DNA of 52,606 nucleotides from Candidatus Acutalibacter stercorigallinarum (GTDB lineage Bacteria > Bacillota > Clostridia > Oscillospirales > Acutalibacteraceae), in contig DXIW01000009.1 of NCBI GenBank assembly GCA_019112625.1, positions 1 to 52,606 on the forward strand, read 5' to 3'. Positions 18,785-26,416 of this stretch are shown one piece after another (position 1 is the stretch's first letter; each line of letters begins with the position of its first letter). The position numbers and the translations under genes were made by a program. The notes beneath the pieces are model-generated. The model was not told the origin of the DNA. It was given only the letters and a program-made list of their open reading frames with translations, and made no database searches.

Positions 18785-18863
18785 GCCCTCCGGCGAAAAA
18801 GTGAGAAAAAATTTTTCCCCCGGCGTGTGCACTTCCCGGCGGGGAAAATCGCAAAAATCCATC

Positions 18864-18892
18864 TTGCCATTTGCCCAGAAAAAAGCTATACT
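18864..18892 (+). promoter_or_regulatory. promoter of the fuculose aldolase-fucose isomerase operon
   Basis: TTGCCA, 17 bases, TATACT, divergent from the nifS promoter. The start point would be near 18899, 36 bases before the ATG. Confidence 0.75.
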
Positions 18893-18934
18893 CAAAGAAA
18901 GATTTTGTAGTTTCCTGAAAGGAGCTGAACACAG

Positions 18935-19642
18935 ATGGACCTCGCATCCATCAAGGAGCAGATCTGCGACGTGTGCCACAAAATGTGGCAGCTGGGCTGG
19001 GTGGCCGCCAACGACGGCAACGTCTCCGCCCTGTTGGAGGACGGCACCGTCCTGGCCACCCCCACGGGCATGAGCAAGAGCTTCATCACCCCGGACAAGC
19101 TGCTGCGATTGGACCGCCAGGGAAATGTGCTGGAGGCGGCGGAGGGCCTGCGGCCCTCCAGCGAGATCAAGATGCACCTGCGCTGCTACGACAAGCGGGA
19201 GGACGTAAAAGCCGTCATCCACGCCCATCCCCCGGGCGCCACCGGCTTCGCCGTGGCCCACCGGCCCATGGACATGTACAATATGATCGAGGACGTGTCC
19301 GTCATCGGGGCCGTGCCCCTGACCCCCTACGGCACCCCCAGCACCACCGAGGTGCCCGACGCCATCGAGCCCTATTTGGAGGAGCACGACGTGATGCTGC
19401 TGGAAAACCACGGGGCCCTGGCCGTGGGCAGCGATGTGGTCACCGCCTTCTACCGCATGGAGAGCCTGGAGCTGTGGGCCAAGATCACCATCAACGCCAT
19501 CATCCTGGGGGGCAGCTACGACATCAGCCGGGAGAACATCCAGAAGCTCATCGACCTGCGGGGCTTCTACCGGGTCACCGGCCGGCACCCGGGGTATAAA
19601 AAGTTCCCCCGCCGGGAGACCGGAGAGCCCGACACCAAGTAA
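18935..19642 (+). CDS. fucA: class II aldolase, probably L-fuculose-phosphate aldolase
   Basis: Zinc-dependent class II aldolase/adducin-fold protein of 235 residues. Metal and catalytic residues lie in PSSEIKMH (Glu), VIHAHPPGATG (two His) and LENHGALAVG (His); TPTGMSKSF and NDGNVSA bind the phosphate end. With fucose isomerase next to it, cleavage of L-fuculose 1-phosphate to DHAP and L-lactaldehyde is the best guess. Other pentulose phosphates remain possible. The protein is slightly longer than the ~215-residue E. coli FucA. GGAGCTG precedes the ATG. Confidence 0.82.
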   Translation: MDLASIKEQICDVCHKMWQLGWVAANDGNVSALLEDGTVLATPTGMSKSFITPDKLLRLDRQGNVLEAAEGLRPSSEIKMHLRCYDKREDVKAVIHAHPPGATGFAVAHRPMDMYNMIEDVSVIGAVPLTPYGTPSTTEVPDAIEPYLEEHDVMLLENHGALAVGSDVVTAFYRMESLELWAKITINAIILGGSYDISRENIQKLIDLRGFYRVTGRHPGYKKFPRRETGEPDTK

Positions 19643-19686
19643 CCCGGCCCCATGGGGCTGGACTATAAAAGGAGGAGTTTATCACT

Positions 19687-21471
19687 ATGTTGTATCCGAA
19701 GATCGGCATCCGGCCCGTCATCGACGGGCGCTGGGGCGGCATCCGGGAGGGCCTGGAGGAGCAGACCATGGCCATGGCCAGAAGCGCCGCCGCCCTCATC
19801 AGCGAGAACCTGAAGTACCCTGACGGCACCCCGGTGCAGTGCGTCATCGGCTGCACCACCATCGGCGGCGGGGCCGAGGCCGCCCGTGTGGCGGACCAGT
19901 TCTCCACCGAGAACGTGGTGGCCACCCTGTCCGTCACCCGGTGCTGGTGCTACGGCACCGAGACCTTTGACATGGACCCCAAGACCATCAAGGCGGTGTG
20001 GGGCTTTAACGGCACCGAGCGCCCCGGCGCCGTGTACCTGGCCGCGGTGATGGCCGCCCACGCCCAGCGGGGCCTGCCCGCCTTCTCCATCTATGGCCAC
20101 GATGTCCAGGACATCACCGATACCTCTGTCCCCGCCGACGTGGCGGAGAAGCTGCTGCGCTTCGCCCGGTGCGCCATCGCCGTGGGCTGGATGAAGAACA
20201 AGGCCTACGTAAACCTGGGCGGGGTGGCCATGGGCATCGCCGGCAGCTACTGCGACGCCGGGGTGATGCAGCACACCTTCGGCCTGCGCCCCGAGTGGGT
20301 GGACCTCACCGAGATCCTCCGCCGGGTGACCCTCCACATCTACGACCAGGAGGAGTACGAGAAGGCCCTGGCCTGGATCAGGGCAAACTGCAGAGAGGGC
20401 TTTGACTGCAACGCCGGCAAGGACCTGCCGGAGGTCATCACCAAGTCGAAGGTGGTGCCCCCGGACCAGGACTGGGAGTTCGTGGCCAAAATGACCATCA
20501 TCATGCGGGACATCCTCTACGGCAACCCCAAGCTGGACGACCTGGGCTGGCACGAGGAGGCCCTGGGCCGCAACGGCGTGGTGGGCGGCTTCCAGGGGCA
20601 GCGCCAGTGGACCGACTGGCTGCCCAACGCCGACTTCACCGAGGCCATCCTGGCCTCCACCTTCGACTGGAACGGCGTAAAGCAGCCCACTCCCTTCGCC
20701 ACGGAGAACGACACCTGCAACGGCATCTCCATGCTGCTGGGCACCCTGATCTCCGGCACCGCCCCCTGCTTCCATGACGTGCGCACCTATTGGGGCCCCG
20801 AGGCCTGTGAGCGGGTTACCGGCTGGAAGCCCGAGGGCCTGGCCAAGGACGGCTTTATCCATCTCATCAACTCCGGGGCCACGGCCCTGGACGGCTCCGG
20901 CGCCGCCCGGAACAGCGCCGGGGAGCCCTGCATGAAGCCCTTCTGGGAGATGACCCAGGAGGACGTGGACGCCTGCCTGCAGGCCACCGACTGGTGCCGG
21001 GCCAACTACGAGTACTTCCGGGGCGGCGGCTTCTCCAGCCACTTCCGCTGCCGGGCAGAGATGCCCGTCACCATGCTGCGGTTCAACATCGTAGAGGGCG
21101 TGGGCCCCATGCTGCAGATCGCCGAGGGCTGGACCGCCGACCTGCCGGACAGCGCCCACGCCCCCATGGACCGCCGCACCGACCCCACCTGGCCCACCAC
21201 CTGGTTCGTGCCCCGGCTCACCGGGGAGGGCGCCTTCACCAGCGTCTACGATGTGATGGCCAACTGGGGCGCCAACCACGGGGTCACGGTCTACGGCCAT
21301 GTGGGCGCCGACCTGGTCACCCTGGCCAGCATGCTGCGCATCCCCGTGGCCATGCACAATGTGCCGAAGGAGAAGGTGTACCGCCCCCACGCCTGGGCCG
21401 CTTTCGGCACCCAGGACACCCAGTCTGCCGACTACGCCGCCTGCAAGCACTACGGCCCCCTGTACCGGTAA
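19687..21471 (+). CDS. fucI: L-fucose isomerase
   Basis: Interconverts L-fucose and L-fuculose, and D-arabinose and D-ribulose, as a Mn2+-dependent hexameric enzyme. The 594 residues match the family length (E. coli FucI about 591). They start with the typical [20 protein letters not shown], and active-site regions include [10 protein letters not shown] and WGANHG. It follows the aldolase by 44 bases with GGAGGAG before the ATG. No fuculokinase, fucose mutarotase or permease lies in this window. Confidence 0.95.
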   Translation: MLYPKIGIRPVIDGRWGGIREGLEEQTMAMARSAAALISENLKYPDGTPVQCVIGCTTIGGGAEAARVADQFSTENVVATLSVTRCWCYGTETFDMDPKTIKAVWGFNGTERPGAVYLAAVMAAHAQRGLPAFSIYGHDVQDITDTSVPADVAEKLLRFARCAIAVGWMKNKAYVNLGGVAMGIAGSYCDAGVMQHTFGLRPEWVDLTEILRRVTLHIYDQEEYEKALAWIRANCREGFDCNAGKDLPEVITKSKVVPPDQDWEFVAKMTIIMRDILYGNPKLDDLGWHEEALGRNGVVGGFQGQRQWTDWLPNADFTEAILASTFDWNGVKQPTPFATENDTCNGISMLLGTLISGTAPCFHDVRTYWGPEACERVTGWKPEGLAKDGFIHLINSGATALDGSGAARNSAGEPCMKPFWEMTQEDVDACLQATDWCRANYEYFRGGGFSSHFRCRAEMPVTMLRFNIVEGVGPMLQIAEGWTADLPDSAHAPMDRRTDPTWPTTWFVPRLTGEGAFTSVYDVMANWGANHGVTVYGHVGADLVTLASMLRIPVAMHNVPKEKVYRPHAWAAFGTQDTQSADYAACKHYGPLYR

Positions 21472-21514
21472 GGATACCATCCTGAACACCGCCGAAAAGA
21501 GAGGGGGTACTGCC

Positions 21515-22381
21515 GTGAAAAAAATTACTTCTTTGCTTTTAGCCCTGCTGCTGGTGTTCTCTGTGACTGCCTGCGGCAACGACGACATGGGTTCCGCCGG
21601 CACCGTCCTTAGCGCCAGCTCCCTCAGCCCGGCCAGCCTGCCCGCCAGCTCCCCGGCCGGGGCGGAGGGGACCACCGTCACCGCCATGTTTGTGCTCTTG
21701 GGCCGGGAGGAGGACCCGGACGGGTACCTCCTCTTTGACCAGGACACCGGCGAGGCCTTCACCCTGGGGGGCATGGGAGATGGCGGGGAGTTTGACTGGC
21801 AGGACTACGCCACCGGGAACATCTTGGAGCTCACCTTCGGCCCGGACTGGAGCACGGCGGAGATCTGGCCCGCCATCTACTACGGGCTGGATGGCGTCAC
21901 CCTGCTGGAGGAAGGGGACCCTGCCGACGCGGACCAGTACGCGGACACGGTGGCCATGCACTACGACCCCCAGCCCCAGGAGCCCCCTGTGCTCAGCCTC
22001 TCCTGGCGGGAGACGTTTGCGGGCAGCGGCCTGGCCGTGGGTACCAGCGTAACCACCTTCCGCTGCCAGTACCACTATGTGGACCTGGAGGACCAGCCCG
22101 GGGTCACGGAGATCGACCTGGGGGAGCCCATAGAGCAGGACATCCGGGAGCTGGAGCTGGAGGCCCCCACCCAGGTGGAGCTGTCCCTCTACAAAACCGA
22201 GGGGGACTGGGCCCTGGAACGCTGGCCCCTAAGCGACCCCGCCGCCCCGCCGGAAACTGTGACGCTCACCCAGGAGGACGACCCCACCGCCCGCCAGTGC
22301 ACCGCCGAGCCGGGCTGGGTGTACCACCTCACCGTCGCCCCGGCGGAGGGAGGATTTTTGGAGTACGTATTTCAAGCCTGA
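21515..22381 (+). CDS. predicted lipoprotein of unknown function
   Basis: I do not recognise the family. The 288 residues start at GTG 21515 (GAGAGGGGG upstream) with a signal peptide whose lipobox VTAC places the lipid-modified cysteine at position 20. A Ser/Pro/Ala-rich spacer follows. The mature part is acidic with alternating beta-strand-like segments. It lies 43 bases after fucI and may be cotranscribed. A role in sugar binding is not supported, because it lacks the length and look of a solute-binding protein. Confidence 0.75.
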   Translation: MKKITSLLLALLLVFSVTACGNDDMGSAGTVLSASSLSPASLPASSPAGAEGTTVTAMFVLLGREEDPDGYLLFDQDTGEAFTLGGMGDGGEFDWQDYATGNILELTFGPDWSTAEIWPAIYYGLDGVTLLEEGDPADADQYADTVAMHYDPQPQEPPVLSLSWRETFAGSGLAVGTSVTTFRCQYHYVDLEDQPGVTEIDLGEPIEQDIRELELEAPTQVELSLYKTEGDWALERWPLSDPAAPPETVTLTQEDDPTARQCTAEPGWVYHLTVAPAEGGFLEYVFQA

Positions 22382-22388
22382 AGTGAAG

Positions 22389-22425
22389 AGCAGGGCTGCC
22401 GTATCCAGCGGCAGCCCTGCTTTTT
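22389..22425 (+). terminator. terminator of the fuc operon and lipoprotein
   Basis: GCAGGGCTGCCG pairs with CGGCAGCCCTGC (12 bp) across TATCCAG and is followed by five T. Confidence 0.93.
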
Positions 22426-22563
22426 GCGGCGCAGGGAAAGTCCGGCATCGCTTGACGGCGCTCAACCCCGTCTCACCTGCCGGTTCGGCCAGCTCGCAGC
22501 AGAGCGCCACCGGTGATTATCGCCCCCTTTGGACCCCCCGAAAGGGCAGTGAAGAGTAAAGAA

Positions 22564-22645
22564 GGAAACTCCCCCAGTCATGGCGCAGCCATGACAGCCC
22601 CCTCACAGAGGGGGCCCGGCTCCGCCGGGCCGGAAGGGGTTTTCC
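22564..22645. repeat. cloverleaf element E6 (82 bp, partly decayed)
   Basis: An imperfect closing stem (22564-22574 with 22636-22645) encloses three hairpins: 22577-22595 (8 bp, loop GCA), 22597-22615 (8 bp, loop ACA) and 22616-22628 (5 bp, loop TCC). AACTCCCC in the left arm and the GGCCCGGCTCCGCCGGGCCG hairpin are shared with E5, which lies in the opposite orientation. Confidence 0.75.
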
Positions 22646-22663
22646 TGGAGGGTGATAAAAGCT

Positions 22664-22757
22664 GCAAGAATCGCGGTTTTGCGAAAGCAAAATGGAAGTT
22701 TCGCAAACTCCCAAGCGATTCTTGCCGAGTTAGCCGAGGGGGAGCGAGGATAACTCG
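22664..22757. repeat. three-way-junction element B1
   Basis: GCAAGAATCGC (22664-22674) pairs perfectly with GCGATTCTTGC (22715-22725). Inside are TTTTGC-GAAA-GCAAAA (22677-22692) and AGTTT-CGC-AAACT (22697-22709). Directly after the stem, CGAGTTA (22726) pairs with TAACTCG (22751). The arrangement matches element B2 at 35870. Confidence 0.75.
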
Positions 22758-22759
22758 TG

Positions 22760-23050
22760 CGCTGCCAAATAGAAGTTCTCTGCTTTTTTCTTTCAAGAAA
22801 CGCTGATACGAGTTAACGGGCCTGCCCGCTTTGCCCAGTGTAATCGTTGCTACGTAAAAGCTCTCTGCTTCTCTCTAAAAAGGCCGCTGCAAGTTGGTGG
22901 GCCTGCCCGCTTTACGCAGTACGATCGCTGCCAAATAAAAGTTCTCTGCTTCTCTCTAAAAAGGCCGATACGAGTTGGCGGGCCTGCCCGTTTTGCCCAG
23001 TGTAATCGTTGCCACGTAAAAGTTCTTTGCTTCTTTCTTTCAAGAAAGAA
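22760..23050. repeat. tandem repeat of about 82 bp, 3.5 copies
   Basis: Units start at 22760, 22845, 22926 and 23007 (the last is partial). Each begins CG(C/T)TGC followed by an AAG-TTCTCTGCTT-like core and ends with GGCCTGCCCG-like sequence. Units 1 and 3 resemble each other most, as do 2 and 4, so the array looks like a doubled two-unit block. There are no spacers and no open frame. The stretch 22430-23260 as a whole holds no gene that I can support. Confidence 0.8.
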
Positions 23051-23055
23051 GAGAG

Positions 23056-23083
23056 AAGGCGCCCGCAGCGATGCGGGCGCCTT
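23056..23083. other. 12-bp perfect GC hairpin after the tandem repeat
   Basis: AAGGCGCCCGCA pairs with TGCGGGCGCCTT across GCGA. A long T run is missing, so termination is uncertain. Confidence 0.6.
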
Positions 23084-23203
23084 TGGAGAGAGGAAGTAAG
23101 GAGTAAAAATAAGGATGAAAAATGAGGAAGTGTAATGGAAAAGGGGTTTTTCCAGTGGCTTTTCTTACCACGCTTATACGATACCCCCCAAATGTGACGG
23201 GAA

Positions 23204-23218
23204 CATGGAGACTCCATG
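23204..23218. promoter_or_regulatory. palindrome upstream of the TetR promoter
   Basis: CATGGAG-A-CTCCATG is a perfect 15-bp palindrome 46 bases upstream of the -35 box. It could be an operator for the regulator that follows, but position alone does not prove this. Confidence 0.35.
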
Positions 23219-23263
23219 ACGGTTTTGGAAAGAATTTTCGAACAAATTATGTCCGACACCATG

Positions 23264-23292
23264 TTGATTTTTCGAGCAGCGTGCATTATACT
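23264..23292 (+). promoter_or_regulatory. promoter of the TetR regulator-oligopeptidase operon
   Basis: TTGATT, 17 bases, TATACT, 45 bases before the regulator ATG. Confidence 0.75.
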
Positions 23293-23337
23293 TTTCTCAA
23301 GGGAGATCCTATTGTTTACAGGGAAAGGAGGCGCGCC

Positions 23338-23931
23338 ATGCGGCATACCGCCAACGACCACCGCACCCGGGTCACCAAGCTCCTCATCCGCCGGGCTTTT
23401 CTGGACCTGCTGGGGCAGAAGCCCATCCAGAGCATCACCGTCAAGGAGCTCTGCGCCCAGGCGGGCATCAACCGGGGCACGTTCTATTCCCACTACACCG
23501 ACATCTACGACCTGCTGGGCCAGATGGAGGCCGGCTTCCAAAAGGAGCTGGAGGGCCTTCTCTCCGGCCAGGAGGGGGACCCGGTGAAGGTCACCACCAG
23601 CATCTACCAATTCCTCAAGGACAACGCGGACTTCTGCGCCGTCACCCTGGGGGAGCATGGGGACAAGGCCTTCGCCGCCCGGCTGCTCTCCTCGGCCCGG
23701 GAGCGCTCTATGGACTCCTATGCCAGGTATTTCCAGGGGGCCAGCCCCCAGCAGATCGACGAGTTTTTCGCCTTTGTCAGCGGGGGGCACATCGCCCTGC
23801 TGCAAAAATGGGTGTCCGACGGCATGGCGGCCAGCGCGGAGGAGATGGCTGCCACGGCGGAGAACATCATGCTCTACGGCATCGGCTTTTTGCGAAACAA
23901 CACCCCTCCAGAAAGGAAGAGTACCCCATGA
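23338..23931 (+). CDS. TetR/AcrR-family transcriptional regulator
   Basis: Regulator of 197 residues. The N-terminal helix-turn-helix spans about residues 10-58 (ITVKELCAQAGINRGTFYSHY with DIYDLL after it). The ligand-binding region is helical and resembles the TetR C-terminal type with a conserved Phe and Asp in the first helices. The ATG at 23338 follows GGAAAGGAGG. Its stop overlaps the start of the M3 peptidase gene (ATGA), so the two are coexpressed. It probably controls its own promoter; the signal is unknown. Confidence 0.88.
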   Translation: MRHTANDHRTRVTKLLIRRAFLDLLGQKPIQSITVKELCAQAGINRGTFYSHYTDIYDLLGQMEAGFQKELEGLLSGQEGDPVKVTTSIYQFLKDNADFCAVTLGEHGDKAFAARLLSSARERSMDSYARYFQGASPQQIDEFFAFVSGGHIALLQKWVSDGMAASAEEMAATAENIMLYGIGFLRNNTPPERKSTP

Positions 23932-25619
23932 AATTTTCCCAGATGACCTACCAGCGCCCCGACTACCCCGCGGCCTTCCGCCAGCTGGAGGACCTGACCG
24001 CCCGGCTGCGGGCCGCCGGTTCCGCCGGGGAGCAGGTGCAGCTCTACCGCCAGGCAGAGGAGCTCCTGTCCCACCTGAGCACCCAGGCCACCCTGTGCTC
24101 CATCCGCTACACCGTGGACACCCGGGACCCCTTCTACGAGGCGGAGAACGAATACAACGACCAGCAGTCCCCCCTGCTCCAGGAGAAGCTCCAGGAGTTC
24201 CAGAAGGCCCTGACAGCCTCCCCCTTCCGCAGGGAGTTGGAGGAGGAGCTGGGGGTGCTGTTGTTCCGGAATATCGAGCTGGAGCTGAAGTCCTTCTCCC
24301 CGGAGATCATCCCCCTGATGCAGGAGGAGAACCAGCTGCAGAACGAGTACCAGAAGCTCTACGCCAGCGCCCGGATTCCCTTCCAGGGCAAGACCGTCAC
24401 CGTGGCCCAGCTGGGGCCTTATAAGGAGAGCACCGACCGGGCCACCCGCCGGGCTGCCCTGGAGGCCGAGGGCTCCTTCTTCGACGAGAACCGACAGCAG
24501 TTCGACCAGCTCTACGACAAGCTGGTGAAAAACCGCACGGAGCAGGCCAGAAAGCTGGGATTTGCAAACTATGTGGAGCTGGGCTTCCTGCGCCGGGGCC
24601 GCAACTGCTACGCCCCCCGGGACATCGCCGCCTTCCGGGACGCGGTGGTAAAAGACCTGGTGCCCCTCACCGTCAAATTGAAGGAGCGCCAGGCCAAGCG
24701 CCTGGGCATCGATGATTTCAAATTCCAGGACAACGCCTTAAAATTCAAGGACGGCTCCGCCGCCCCCCAGGGTACCCCGGAGGAGATTCTGGCCGCGGGG
24801 AAACAGATGTACCACGAGCTCTCCCCCGAGACCGCCTCGTTTATTGACCTGATGTTCGATAACGAGCTCTTCGACGTGCTGGCCAAGGAGGGCAAGGCCC
24901 CCGGCGGCTACTGCACCGGCCTGGAGGACTACGGTTACCCCTTCATCTTCTCCAACTTCAACGGCACCTCCGGGGACGTGGACGTGCTCACCCACGAGGC
25001 GGGCCACGCCTTCGCCGACTATATGTCCAACCAGGCGGTACAGACCCACGCCCTGCGCTGCCCCACCATGGAGGGCGCCGAGACCCACTCCATGAGCATG
25101 GAGTTCCTCACCGCCCCCTGGCACCACCTGTTCTTCGGGGAGCAGAACGGCAAGTACCAGCTCTCCCACGCCGAGGACGCCCTGCTGTTCATCCCCTACG
25201 GCTGCCTGGTAGACCACTTCCAGGAGGAGGTCTACTCCCACCCGGACTGGACCCCCGAGGAGCGCAACCAGTGCTGGCTCCGGCTGGAGCAGCGCTACCG
25301 GCCCTATCTCGACTTCGACAACCTGCCCTTCTACAGCCGGGGGGCCGGGTGGCAGCGGCAGCTGCACATCTACCTGTACCCCTTCTACTATATCGACTAC
25401 TGCCTGGCCCAGGTGATGAGCCTGCAGTACTTCGCCCTGTCTTTGCAGGACCGGGACGCCGCCTGGGAGAAGTACATGGCCTTCGTGCGCCAGGGCGGCA
25501 CCAAGACCTTCATCGACCTGGCCCACTCCGTGGGCCTGCGCTCCCCCCTGGACGACGGCTGCGTAAAGGACGTGTGCCAGGCTGCGTTCCAGTGGACGGA
25601 AGGGCATTTGGTGGAATAA
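23928..25619 (+). CDS. M3-family oligoendopeptidase
   Basis: Cytoplasmic zinc oligopeptidase of 563 residues, of the PepF-like M3 clade. The metal motif is H356E357AGH360 in LTHEAGHAFADY, and the downstream Glu region is EGAETHSMSMEFL. Length is typical of the shorter M3 oligoendopeptidases. The ATG overlaps the TetR stop by four bases and has GAAAGGAAG upstream. A terminator follows at 25638. Confidence 0.93.
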   Translation: MKFSQMTYQRPDYPAAFRQLEDLTARLRAAGSAGEQVQLYRQAEELLSHLSTQATLCSIRYTVDTRDPFYEAENEYNDQQSPLLQEKLQEFQKALTASPFRRELEEELGVLLFRNIELELKSFSPEIIPLMQEENQLQNEYQKLYASARIPFQGKTVTVAQLGPYKESTDRATRRAALEAEGSFFDENRQQFDQLYDKLVKNRTEQARKLGFANYVELGFLRRGRNCYAPRDIAAFRDAVVKDLVPLTVKLKERQAKRLGIDDFKFQDNALKFKDGSAAPQGTPEEILAAGKQMYHELSPETASFIDLMFDNELFDVLAKEGKAPGGYCTGLEDYGYPFIFSNFNGTSGDVDVLTHEAGHAFADYMSNQAVQTHALRCPTMEGAETHSMSMEFLTAPWHHLFFGEQNGKYQLSHAEDALLFIPYGCLVDHFQEEVYSHPDWTPEERNQCWLRLEQRYRPYLDFDNLPFYSRGAGWQRQLHIYLYPFYYIDYCLAQVMSLQYFALSLQDRDAAWEKYMAFVRQGGTKTFIDLAHSVGLRSPLDDGCVKDVCQAAFQWTEGHLVE

Positions 25620-25637
25620 ACCCAGCCTCCGGGGAAA

Positions 25638-25670
25638 GGCGTCCGCCGCCAGAGCGGGCGTCTTTCTTTT
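25638..25670 (+). terminator. terminator of the peptidase operon
   Basis: GGCGTCCGC pairs with GCGGGCGTC (two G-U pairs) and is followed by TTTCTTTT. Confidence 0.8.
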
Positions 25671-25688
25671 GCCCGGCCCGGAAAGGTC

Positions 25689-25717
25689 TTGCAAAAATCC
25701 CGGAGACAGGCTATGAT
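25689..25717 (+). promoter_or_regulatory. promoter of the flavin reductase-like gene
   Basis: TTGCAA, 17 bases, TATGAT. Since the start point would be near 25724, any start codon upstream of that is excluded. Confidence 0.78.
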
Positions 25718-25754
25718 AACACCAGAGAGACTGTTTTTGGAAAGGAAGATGGCT

Positions 25755-26261
25755 ATGGCATTTCGCGAGATCAGCCCAGAAGAGCTGAGAGACAACCCCT
25801 TTACCCTCATCAACAAGGATTGGATGCTCATCACCGCCGGGAACAAAGAGAGCCACAACACCATGACCGCCAGCTGGGGCGGCGTGGGGGAGCTGTGGGG
25901 CAGGTACGTGTCCACCATCTACATCCGGCCCCAGCGCTATACCCTGGAATTTGTAGAACGGGAGGACTACTACTCCCTATGCTTCTTCGACGAGAGTTAC
26001 CGCCCGGCCCTGAACTTCTGCGGCAGCAAATCCGGCCGGGACTATGACAAGGACAAGGAGACCGACCTCACCCCCTGTTTTGACCAGGCCGCCCCCTACT
26101 ACCAGCAGGCCCGGCTGGTGTTCCTCTGCCGGAAGCTGTACCGCCAGGACATGGCAGAGGACAGCTTTCTGGACAAGGAAGTCCTGGCGAAGAACTACCC
26201 CCAGAACGACCTGCACCGCATGTTCATCGGGGAGATCGTAAAGGTGCTGGAGCGGGTGTAA
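25755..26261 (+). CDS. flavin reductase-like (FMN-binding split-barrel) protein
   Basis: Protein of 168 residues with the features of flavin reductase domain proteins: NTMTASWGGVGELWG near the N-terminus, then a barrel ending in FIGEIVKVLER. Such proteins bind FMN and reduce flavins or act in small redox reactions. I chose ATG 25755 because AAAGGA lies 8 bases upstream; ATG 25749 is too close to it, and the start at 25689 overlaps the promoter. It is probably a single-gene unit; E2 begins 11 bases after its stop. Confidence 0.82.
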   Translation: MAFREISPEELRDNPFTLINKDWMLITAGNKESHNTMTASWGGVGELWGRYVSTIYIRPQRYTLEFVEREDYYSLCFFDESYRPALNFCGSKSGRDYDKDKETDLTPCFDQAAPYYQQARLVFLCRKLYRQDMAEDSFLDKEVLAKNYPQNDLHRMFIGEIVKVLERV

Positions 26262-26271
26262 CGCCCCAGCC

Positions 26272-26358
26272 GGCGCCCTCTCCATCGCGGCTGTGCCGCG
26301 ATGGCTCCTCCCGTTACGGGAGGAGCCGCCACCGCCCTGCGGTGGCGGAGAGGGCGCC
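26272..26358. repeat. cloverleaf element E2 (87 bp)
   Basis: The closing stem GGCGCCCTCTCC (26272-26283) pairs perfectly with 26347-26358. Three hairpins abut with no free base: 26284-26302 (8 bp, loop TGT), 26303-26327 (10 bp, loop GTTAC) and 26328-26346 (8 bp, loop CCT). It lies 11 bases after the flavin reductase-like gene and 58 before the ABC-F gene. Confidence 0.92.
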
Positions 26359-26416
26359 CGGCCAGGGCGCAGAAGCCCGCCCGCACTCCCAATACCACCA
26401 CAGAAAGGACCCTGCT

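Noticed and set aside
19663-21774. 703-codon open frame antisense to fucI
   Set aside because: fucI is full length and conserved; the antisense product has only low-complexity Gly/His/Val sequence.
22760-23050. CRISPR-like array
   Set aside because: The ~82-bp units are directly adjacent, have no unique spacers and no cas genes are near.
23122-23337. Upstream extension of the TetR-like protein
   Set aside because: The extension crosses the promoter at 23264-23292, and the ATG at 23338 has a strong ribosome site and the usual TetR start.
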